Source: a bacterium (GTDB lineage Archaea > Thermoplasmatota > Thermoplasmata > Lutacidiplasmatales > UBA184). From it: a stretch of 5,166 nt of DNA. The stretch covers positions 1 to 5,166 of the forward strand of contig JAKBKR010000180.1 in assembly GCA_021832495.1 (NCBI GenBank). Direction: 5' to 3'. How positions within the stretch are numbered: the first letter of the stretch is position 1; the number at the start of each line of letters is the position of its first letter. Below the pieces are notes generated by a model that did not search any database, had not been told where the DNA came from, and saw only the letters and a list, made by a program, of their open reading frames with translations. Positions 1-5,166 of this stretch are shown piece by piece. The position numbers were made by a program, and so were the translations under genes.

Positions 1-2
1 TT

Positions 3-236
3 GGCGGACATGAAGGGGGTAAGGGGGGAGAGTATTTAGGCTATGCTATCACCAACGAGGACATGTTATGCTATGTTAGTAAGCTCCACGGCGTGGAGAC
101 CCCTGTCAAAAGTCAAATTTGTCGAACCCCGGTCACGGAGGAGATGGGCCGGGAATCCGAAGGAGAGATGCGCCATTGGGCTAACCATTCCTACCATAGC
201 CTCGGCGTATTCAACATTGGTGGGCTAGAGATCTAA
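3..236 (+). CDS. C-terminal fragment of an unrecognised protein (5' end outside window)
   Basis: An open frame enters from the left edge and runs 77 codons to a TAA at 234-236. I think it is coding. The frame has no stop, codons tend to begin with a purine (many GAG, GGC, ATC, AAC), and about 60% end in G or C. The encoded peptide is also more protein-like than the competing frame at 43-228, which reads as arginine/serine-rich shadow. The peptide is hydrophilic and glycine-rich at its visible start (GGHEGGKGGEYLGYAI). It has a middle stretch CYVSKLHGVETPVKSQIC and a histidine/tryptophan-rich stretch MRHWANHSYHSLGVFNIGG, ending LEI. It has no membrane segment. Two cysteines and four histidines near the end could bind metal, but that is a guess. 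I do not recognise the family. An internal ATG at 63 could start a 57-residue protein, but the frame is open beyond it to the edge, so a truncated longer gene is likelier. It lies 116 bp upstream of polX on the same strand. Confidence 0.55.
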   Translation, partial: GGHEGGKGGEYLGYAITNEDMLCYVSKLHGVETPVKSQICRTPVTEEMGRESEGEMRHWANHSYHSLGVFNIGGLEI

Positions 237-320
237 ACGCCTACGTGACATGTGTCTCCCAGAATGTGGGCCCATAGTTGAAACCTCTTCCTCCAGACGT
301 TGTCACCTCCTTCCCGGCAG

Positions 321-328
321 GATAATGA
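321..328 (+). promoter_or_regulatory. Candidate TATA-like promoter element for polX
   Basis: The A/T-rich octamer GATAATGA sits in otherwise GC-rich sequence, about 25-32 nt before the polX ATG. No Shine-Dalgarno motif lies between it and the start. Archaeal TATA boxes usually centre near -26 from the transcription start, so this would fit a leaderless or nearly leaderless mRNA. It also resembles a bacterial -10 hexamer (GATAAT), but no convincing -35 element precedes it. This is weak evidence from a short motif. Confidence 0.3.
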
Positions 329-352
329 GCGAATCCGAACTGATGACGTACC

Positions 353-1954
353 ATGGTGAACGAGGAATTGGCCAGCATGTTGTACGAGATCGCCGACCTC
401 CTCGACCTCGACGGGGAGCGATTCAAACCCGAGGCCTATCGTCGGGCAGCCCGTGTTCTAGAACAGACAGTCGAGGATCTCGAAATCATCAGACGAGAGC
501 ATCGGCTGGGTTCGATCCCAGGAATTGGTGAAGCGTTAACGAAGAAGATCGAAGAGTATCTCGACACGGGGAAGATTGGTTACCTCGATAAGTTACGAAC
601 AGCCCATCCGAGCGGAGTTGTGGAGTTGATGCGGCTGGAAGGGCTAGGACCGAAGACGGCCCGACGGCTCTGGCTGGAGTTAGGAGTGGCCAGCCCTACT
701 GAACTCAGTCATGCCATTGACGAAGGGCGCCTTTCGGGAGTGAAGGGGTTCGGGACCAAGCGGATAGCGCAGTTTCGTGAAGCCGCCATCAAAGGGCCGA
801 ACCGCGGGCGTATCGGTCTCCCGGTTGCGCAGGCCGTAGCGGATCAGCTCCTGAAGGACTTGGCAGCCACGGGTGTGTCATATGACCGACTGACGTATGC
901 CGGCAGCTTACGGCGGCGAAGGGAAACGGTGGGTGACCTTGACCTGTTGGCCACATCCCCCAAGCCTGCGGCCCTCATCGACGCTTTCGTGAAGCTGCCA
1001 TCGGTCGAAAGCGTGAAGATGAGTGGGGACACTAAGGCCACCGTTCTCCTCCGATCCGGGTTGCAGGTTGATCTTCGGGTCGTGGCACCCGAGTCGTTCG
1101 GGGCCGCCCTTCAGTACTTTACCGGCTCCAAGGACCATAACATCCAGACCCGGACCATGGCGCTTGAACGGAATCTGAGCATCAACGAATACGGGATCAC
1201 GCGTAATGGCACGCTGGTTAGGGCGAAGGAGGAGTCCGAGGTCTACTCGGTGCTTGACTTGCCTTACATCCGTCCCGAGCTCCGGGAGAATTCGGGGGAG
1301 ATCGAGGCGGCCCTTTCTGGCAAGTTACCGGACCAACCAGAATCCTTCCTCCCTTCGGCGGAGCTACATATCCACACATCAGGTGCCCTCGAGCCATGGC
1401 TCGAGGCCGGACGAAATGTGGGATTGGATACACTGGGGTTCGTTCTCACCCCGGGAGCGCATGGCGCTGAGGGGGTGCGTGTTTCACGATCGAAGGGCAC
1501 GCCGATCCACGCCCTTCGAGGTTGGGAAGTGGAGGCATCCGTCCAGTCCTCTCGAGAGATCCCCTGGTCTGAGATCGACTATCTATTCCTTAGGCCCGAC
1601 GCCTCCGGGGCGTTGGACCTAGAGGTGCTCGACTCGACGGACATTTCGGAACACCGAGTGCCCGCCTTTATTGTGCACCTTGAGGAACTCCGTCCTTCGC
1701 CAAGTAAGATCCGGTGGGACCTGATGTCGCAAGCCTCCATCGGACTGGAAGTCGGCGTCATGGATGATCGGGTGACCTGTGAAAGCTCTCTCGTGCGCAA
1801 GGCGGTGACCTCCGGTGTGAGAATCTTGATTTCGAGCCGACCCCTTCGGACGCAGGATTTGCGGCGGATCATGCTTGCGCGCGACCTAGCGTACCGGGGT
1901 TGGGCCGGTCGCCAGGATTTCTATGACCCGGACCACACATCCCTCCCGGGCTAG
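353..1954 (+). CDS. polX: Family X DNA polymerase (PolX) with degenerate PHP domain
   Basis: This 533-residue protein is a gap-filling DNA repair polymerase of the bacterial/archaeal PolX family (base excision repair, end processing). An N-terminal helical 8-kDa-like domain (about 1-80) and helix-hairpin-helix segments (IPGIGEAL near 55-62, LEGLGPKTA near 95-103, VKGFGTKRI near 130-138) bind DNA. The nucleotidyltransferase core has the GS motif in AGSLRRRRETVGDLDLL (183-199) with metal ligands D195 and D197. The third aspartate is D240 in LQVDLRVV. YFTGSKDHN (255-263) and GITRNG (281-286) complete the polymerase signature, and LPYIRPELREN (303-313) is the usual linker. Residues about 337-520 align to a PHP nuclease domain. 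HIH (339-341), E392 and H442 survive, but the TDH, SVH and DAH motifs are gone, so the 3'-5' exonuclease and AP-endonuclease functions are probably lost. Length is slightly below the usual ~570. The ATG at 353 is the first start after an in-frame TGA at 344-346. Its stop overlaps the stop of the convergent radical SAM gene. Confidence 0.95.
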   Translation: MVNEELASMLYEIADLLDLDGERFKPEAYRRAARVLEQTVEDLEIIRREHRLGSIPGIGEALTKKIEEYLDTGKIGYLDKLRTAHPSGVVELMRLEGLGPKTARRLWLELGVASPTELSHAIDEGRLSGVKGFGTKRIAQFREAAIKGPNRGRIGLPVAQAVADQLLKDLAATGVSYDRLTYAGSLRRRRETVGDLDLLATSPKPAALIDAFVKLPSVESVKMSGDTKATVLLRSGLQVDLRVVAPESFGAALQYFTGSKDHNIQTRTMALERNLSINEYGITRNGTLVRAKEESEVYSVLDLPYIRPELRENSGEIEAALSGKLPDQPESFLPSAELHIHTSGALEPWLEAGRNVGLDTLGFVLTPGAHGAEGVRVSRSKGTPIHALRGWEVEASVQSSREIPWSEIDYLFLRPDASGALDLEVLDSTDISEHRVPAFIVHLEELRPSPSKIRWDLMSQASIGLEVGVMDDRVTCESSLVRKAVTSGVRILISSRPLRTQDLRRIMLARDLAYRGWAGRQDFYDPDHTSLPG

Positions 1955-3003
1955 AGCGCGGTGACAGAAGTGGGTTTGTAATTCCGCGGGAGCTCTCCGA
2001 CGATCGGGATGGGATTGCTGCACTCTGGACACCGGTTCCCAGGTAAGAGGTTCCATTCCTCAATGTAGAAACCATTGCGCTTGATGACCAGAGTGCCGCA
2101 CTGTGGACAATACGTGTTCTCGAGAGGGTGTCCCCAAACGTTGCCGAGATAGACGTAGCGGAGCCCTTCCCCTTTGGCAATCGCATGCAAGCGCTCGAGC
2201 GTGGAGACGGGAGTCTCCGGAAGGTCCATCATATGGTAGTCGGGGTGCCACCGGAGGAGATGAAACGGGGTTTCGGGGCCCAGGCTTTCCCGGATGGTAC
2301 GAGCCAAAGTGCGGAGAGGTTCCTCGTGGTCCCCCACCTCCGGGACAATGAGGTTTGTCACTTCCACATGAGTTCCCCCTTCGGCAAGCTCTTTCATCGT
2401 CCTCAAGATCGGGGCCCTACCCTTTGCAGAGATGTACTTTCGCATGAACCCAGCCTCTCCGCTTCCTTTGAAGTCAACCGAAACGGCATCCAGCTTTCCT
2501 TTGAGGAAAGAGGTGGCCTCAGGGGTCATATAGCCATTGGTGACAAAGTTCGCAAAGAGTCCCTTTTCATGGGCCGCTTCGATGACATCCCGGGCGTACT
2601 CGATGAAGATCGTTGGCTCGTTGTATGTGAACGTCACTCCTTGACAATGTTCCCGCTCGGCCCATGCGACCGCTTGAGCGGGCGAGAGTTCCCGACCCCA
2701 GGCCTCCTGCTGCTGGCTGACCTCGAAATTCTGGCAGTACTGGCAGCGCCAATTGCAACCGACCGTGCCGATTCCGAAAACCCTGCGACCGGGCATGAAG
2801 TGAAGCAGCGGCTTCTTCTCGATAGGGTCTACTTGGACGGCGGCGGCGAGACCGTAAACGGAAAGATACAATTTCCCACCCTTGTTCTCACGCACGTAGC
2901 AGAAGCCATGAGACCCATCAGGCACAATGCAATATCGCGCACAGGCTGTGCACCGGACCTTTCCTCCAGTTAACGGCTCGTAGAGGATGGCCTCCTTATC
3001 CAT
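1951..3003 (-). CDS. amrS: AmmeMemoRadiSam system radical SAM enzyme (AmrS-like)
   Basis: This 350-residue cytosolic radical SAM protein belongs to the AmrS family. That family is named for frequent linkage to AMMECR1 and MEMO1 homologues; its reaction is not known to me. The family signature is clear. A cysteine cluster C18-x2-C21-x3-C25-x9-C35 at the N-terminus is followed by DPIEKKPLLHFMPG (59-72). The [4Fe-4S]/SAM motif C83-x3-C87-x2-C90 is in GCNWRCQYCQN. TIM-barrel motifs follow: FTYNEPTIF (125-133), NFVTNGYM (152-159), DAVSVDFKG (172-180) and LLRWHPDYHM (249-258). The tail carries CPQC (299-302) and CPEC (325-328), a zinc-ribbon-like pair. Length is normal. The ATG is the only plausible start, because an in-frame TAG lies at 3025-3027 with no start codon between. 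No Shine-Dalgarno motif is visible. Neither AMMECR1 nor MEMO1 homologue is in the window, so partners must be elsewhere or absent. Confidence 0.95.
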   Translation of the reverse strand: MDKEAILYEPLTGGKVRCTACARYCIVPDGSHGFCYVRENKGGKLYLSVYGLAAAVQVDPIEKKPLLHFMPGRRVFGIGTVGCNWRCQYCQNFEVSQQQEAWGRELSPAQAVAWAEREHCQGVTFTYNEPTIFIEYARDVIEAAHEKGLFANFVTNGYMTPEATSFLKGKLDAVSVDFKGSGEAGFMRKYISAKGRAPILRTMKELAEGGTHVEVTNLIVPEVGDHEEPLRTLARTIRESLGPETPFHLLRWHPDYHMMDLPETPVSTLERLHAIAKGEGLRYVYLGNVWGHPLENTYCPQCGTLVIKRNGFYIEEWNLLPGNRCPECSNPIPIVGELPRNYKPTSVTAL

Positions 3004-3254
3004 AAAGAGACAAAGTTCGCGGGTCTATTTACGTCCGCCGCGCTCCACCAACCCAGTCCTCGATAAGCGAGCCCGTTAGAAATCACCCGAATCGCTTGCA
3101 AGCGGCACGGAGAAAGCCGGGCAAGTGAAGAAGCCACTGCTCCTCTTCTAGCTTGTATCTCATCCGAGGCTGCGCGAGCTGCGGCGTGACTTGGCCGAGA
3201 AGTGCATCGCGCCTTCATCTCCTGATTTCGGGCAGAACCTGGAACACCCTTGGT
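3004..3254. other. Intergenic gap between glycosyltransferase and radical SAM genes
   Basis: This 251-bp spacer separates two genes on the minus strand. No convincing coding frame is present. The longest minus frame (82 codons, 2970-3218) overlaps the start of the radical SAM gene and reads as arginine/alanine/serine-rich shadow. The gap holds the TATA-like element at 3026-3031, a perfect 12-bp palindrome at 3093-3104 and no oligo-T terminator that I can see. The spacing and promoter suggest that the two genes are not one operon. Confidence 0.6.
3026..3031 (-). promoter_or_regulatory. Candidate archaeal TATA box for the radical SAM gene
   Basis: Read on the minus strand, TAAATA lies 23-28 nt before the A of the ATG at 3003, in a GC-rich context (GGACG before it, GACCCGCG after it). 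The centre near -26 is the canonical archaeal TATA spacing if transcription starts at the start codon itself. The missing Shine-Dalgarno motif fits such a leaderless transcript. The motif is short, so chance is possible, but position and contrast with the surroundings make it the best promoter candidate in the window. Confidence 0.45.
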
Positions 3255-4241
3255 TCAACTACGGCCATCACTCGAATCCACCCAATCGATCCGTCCTTGC
3301 CGAGCCATCCGGTACACCATTCTCGATAAGGGCGGGGCAAACGGGTATATCGCGCCGCAGACGACCTCCCGCAGGTTTGGTAGCATGCTTCGGATATCGA
3401 TGTCCTTAAGCAACGATACAAGGGCCCAGGCGGCCCGCCCTTGGCGTTCTGGCAGCCGGCTCCGCATCAGATAGGAAAAGTACGTGGCGGTCACGGTAGA
3501 GAGGGCTTTTCTTCGGGAACTTCCTCTCCCAAGAAATTGAACCTCCCGGGCCGTTCTCAGGTATGCGGACAACAGCGGACCGTGCGAGGGAGCCAAGGGG
3601 TCAAGGCGCACTTCGGTGAATCGTTCAGGGATCTGTTGGGTCTGCTTACCCAAGGCCTCTGTTCCATAGTAGATCAGGGTGTCCGGGGTGCCACTTTCGC
3701 GCAGCAGGCTTGGGATCAGGAGGAGTGCCACGGACCGGCGCAGGGCCATACTTGAGCAGTTGAAATCGGGGATAAATGGGCCCGGTGTAAGGGCACCCGA
3801 ACTGGGGTTGCGTCGAACATGACCATGGTGCACGAGATCGAGTTCGGGGTCCTTCCCAAAGAGCTCGGAAAGAAAACGAAGCTTGTCGGATAAGAAAACG
3901 TCGTCATCCTCCAACGGCAGGATGACCTCACCCGTCGCTCGTTGGAATCCCAAGGCATACTTTCCCCCGATGGACTCGTCCTTTGTGTGCAAAACGAGAA
4001 CTCCGTTCGACGTCAGCCACGCGTCCAACTCAGGATCCGCCTCATTCTTCACCACGACGATCTCAGCCGGATGGCCTTGGCTGATCACCGAGGTGATGGC
4101 GTGTTTTAGAAGCCCCCGTGAGCGCCACTCGATCGCGACGACGGAAAGCCGGACAGGAATTACGGGAGAGGCAGTGCCAGGAATCCTTGGCGATGAAGGC
4201 CGGCTCTTCCCTAAGCCTACACTTTGTGCTTCACTGCTCAT
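3255..4241 (-). CDS. Glycosyltransferase family 2-like protein (GT-A fold)
   Basis: This 328-residue protein looks like a GT-A nucleotide-sugar glycosyltransferase, probably acting in cell-surface polysaccharide or protein glycosylation on the cytoplasmic side of the membrane. A 28-residue Ser/Pro-rich leader precedes the first Rossmann strand RLSVVAIEW (31-39). Next come the helix LLKHAITSVISQ (44-55), strand EIVVVKN (60-66) and strand VLVLHT (81-86). SIGGKYALGFQRATGEVILPL (90-110) leads into the metal-binding EDDDVF (111-116); D112-D114 form the DXD motif. Such a layout, with GG/K before a ...ATGE-x-hydrophobic-DDD segment, is typical of GT2. The acceptor half is divergent: IPDFNCSSMALRRSV (157-171) resembles the family's middle segment, but I cannot place the catalytic base. 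A hydrophobic/basic stretch at about 285-314 could touch the membrane; there is no clear transmembrane helix. The ATG at 4241 is the first start after an in-frame TGA eight bases upstream. The donor sugar and acceptor cannot be inferred, and no other glycan genes are in view. Confidence 0.85.
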   Translation of the reverse strand: MSSEAQSVGLGKSRPSSPRIPGTASPVIPVRLSVVAIEWRSRGLLKHAITSVISQGHPAEIVVVKNEADPELDAWLTSNGVLVLHTKDESIGGKYALGFQRATGEVILPLEDDDVFLSDKLRFLSELFGKDPELDLVHHGHVRRNPSSGALTPGPFIPDFNCSSMALRRSVALLLIPSLLRESGTPDTLIYYGTEALGKQTQQIPERFTEVRLDPLAPSHGPLLSAYLRTAREVQFLGRGSSRRKALSTVTATYFSYLMRSRLPERQGRAAWALVSLLKDIDIRSMLPNLREVVCGAIYPFAPPLSRMVYRMARQGRIDWVDSSDGRS

Positions 4242-4748
4242 GGCGCTTCAACTTGCTTCCCTGAAAGTGCCAACCGTTCTCCCATACATAGTCATTGGTG
4301 ACAAGCACCGATGATGCTGGGTTCCGGATTCATAGGACTGCACCTGCCATTCCCAACATGGACCTCGTTCCCCTTCATGCGTTTATCCTCTCCGCCGAAG
4401 TGGCGGCGAGCCTCATCCTGGGATGCGTAGGATCACAGGACCCGTCTGGTTCGTTGGTTTTGCGCTCGGGTCGCGTGAGCGGATACCCACATCGGTCCAT
4501 TCCGCCTCGGGCGTGGACTTCATGCTTGGTCATCGCACCAGGCTTGGTTCTCGCCTCGGTACACACTATCCCGTGGGTGAGTTCTGGCTTGTCTATCCTT
4601 TTTCCCATTAGCTGCTGAAACCCTTGCCGTGGGCAACTTTAACGATCGGGAAACAAGTTCTCCTGACCTGGGTCGTTAAGGATCCGTCTTCGAGGGAAAT
4701 CGGGAAGGTCCCCGCTCGGTTGCCTACGTTCCCCAAGTTGGTTCGGGG
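4242..4748. other. 507-bp gap without a convincing gene
   Basis: The space between ilvE and the glycosyltransferase gene (both minus strand) holds no recognisable gene. Open frames exist on both strands: plus 4295-4618 (107 codons), plus 4423-4611 (62 codons) and minus 4375-4608 (77 codons). They overlap one another, and none has a recognisable motif. The minus one (begins MGKRIDKPELTHG, ends SAERINA) is very hydrophilic and is the only one co-oriented with its neighbours, so it is the least unlikely. I see no tRNA T-loop signature. Short hairpins occur at 4390-4410, 4624-4636 and 4731-4748. A TATA-like TATGTATG (minus, about 4284-4291) lies some 45 nt before the glycosyltransferase start and could be its promoter. 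Confidence 0.6.
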
Positions 4749-5166
4749 TCAGTGTCCGTTGTTCCCTGATGGGGGAATGGGAACCCCCGTGCTTCGGACC
4801 AATTCGAAATACCGCTTTTGAAGGTCTTTCGTGATCGGGCCTGGAACTCCCGTGCCAATCTTTTGGTCGTCAAGCTCGACCACCGGGGCCACCTCGCCGC
4901 CGGTCCCTGTGATGAAAACCTCGTCAGCCTTGAGCAGGAAGTCCACTCGGAACCGCTCGACACGCGTCTCGTAGTGGCCCTTGGCAAGTTCCAGAATCGT
5001 TCCCCGGGTGATTCCAACCAGGTTGGTGGTCGTAGGAGGAGTGTAAACAACCCCGCCCTTCACCGCAAAGATGTTGTCCGCAGAAGCCTCGGCAACATAA
5101 CCGTCGATGTCGAGGATGATGGCTTCGTCCGCCCCCTTGAGATTCGCCTCGCTCTTTGCCAAAATG
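4749..5166 (-). CDS. ilvE: Branched-chain amino acid aminotransferase, C-terminal part (N-terminus outside window)
   Basis: These are the last 138 residues of a fold-type IV PLP aminotransferase, which makes leucine, isoleucine and valine from their 2-oxo acids with glutamate as amino donor. The typical length is about 300, so roughly half is visible. The frame is open to the right edge. Its first full codon is ATT (5163-5165), then TTG, reading ILAKSEANLKGADEA, which matches the family's internal 'SILAK...A...GADEA' segment. The TTG at 5160-5162 is therefore an internal leucine and not a start. GYVAEASADNIF carries the glutamate (visible residue 26) that contacts the PLP ring nitrogen. TNLVGITRGTILELA (48-62) and FITGTGGEVAPV (84-95) are the cofactor phosphate-binding segments. 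GPITKDLQKRYFELVR is the usual C-terminal helix, followed by a short Pro/Gly/Asn tail. The catalytic lysine lies off-window. D-amino acid aminotransferase and ADC lyase share the fold, but these motifs fit IlvE best. Confidence 0.92.
   Translation of the reverse strand, partial: ILAKSEANLKGADEAIILDIDGYVAEASADNIFAVKGGVVYTPPTTTNLVGITRGTILELAKGHYETRVERFRVDFLLKADEVFITGTGGEVAPVVELDDQKIGTGVPGPITKDLQKRYFELVRSTGVPIPPSGNNGH

Noticed and set aside
88..105. Perfect 6-bp stem hairpin CTCCAC-GGC-GTGGAG
   Set aside because: It falls inside the left-edge coding frame and has no T-run after it, so it is probably just coding sequence.
43..228. 61-codon plus-strand frame at the left edge
   Set aside because: It overlaps the better frame at 3-236, and its peptide is rich in Arg/Ser/Thr as expected of an out-of-frame reading.
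337..350. TGATGA resembling the C box of a C/D-box guide RNA just before polX
   Set aside because: No matching CTGA D/D' boxes and second C' box at the right spacing; the motif runs into the polX coding start.
1206..1622. 138-codon plus-strand frame inside polX
   Set aside because: It is an Arg/Ser/Pro-rich shadow in another frame of the polymerase gene, with no motif.
2128..2973. 281-codon plus-strand open frame opposite the radical SAM gene
   Set aside because: It lies wholly antisense to a gene with unmistakable family motifs. Its peptide shows no family pattern, and long antisense frames are common in GC-rich coding DNA.
4390..4410. Imperfect GC-rich hairpin around CCGCC-GAAGT-GGCGG
   Set aside because: Short, bulged, with no T-run on either side; such GC-rich pairings are expected by chance here.
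4624..4636. Hairpin TTGCC-GTG-GGCAA in the ilvE downstream gap
   Set aside because: The 5-bp stem is short, lies over 110 bases past the ilvE stop and lacks a T-run on the minus strand; too weak to call a terminator.
5160..5162. TTG as the start codon of a 137-residue ilvE-like protein
   Set aside because: The frame continues to the window edge, and the codons before it extend the conserved internal ILAK segment, so this TTG encodes an internal leucine.

Overview
The window reads as ordinary chromosomal sequence from a moderately GC-rich prokaryote, most likely an archaeon and possibly a Thermoplasmata-like euryarchaeal lineage. Three things point that way. The PolX and AmrS sequences have an archaeal flavour by eye. 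No Shine-Dalgarno motif precedes the starts of the polX and amrS genes. An A/T-rich TATA-like element lies about 25-29 nt upstream of both start codons, the spacing expected for archaeal leaderless transcripts. This assignment is an inference from memory of the families, not a search result; a bacterial origin is not excluded.

Layout from left to right. Positions 3-236 (+) hold the last 77 codons of an unrecognised protein whose start lies off the left edge. After a 116-bp gap comes a complete family X DNA polymerase gene (353-1954, +). Its helix-hairpin-helix and nucleotidyltransferase parts look intact, but its C-terminal PHP nuclease domain has lost most metal-binding residues. It converges on a complete AmmeMemoRadiSam-type radical SAM gene (1951-3003, -). 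The two genes overlap by the four bases CTAG, which supply a TAG stop on each strand. A 251-bp gap with a plausible archaeal promoter follows. Then come a family 2-like glycosyltransferase (3255-4241, -), a 507-bp gap with no convincing gene, and the C-terminal half of a branched-chain amino acid aminotransferase (4749-5166, -) that runs off the right edge.

The genes do not form an obvious shared pathway: DNA repair, an uncharacterised radical SAM reaction, surface glycan synthesis and amino-acid metabolism lie side by side. The wide gaps and apparently separate promoters suggest single-gene transcription units. I see no mobile element, CRISPR array, tRNA or rRNA. I did not find a new multi-gene system. 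The points most worth a second look are the degenerate PHP domain of PolX, the radical SAM gene without its usual partners, the shared stop tetranucleotide, and the unrecognised C-terminal fragment at the left edge.
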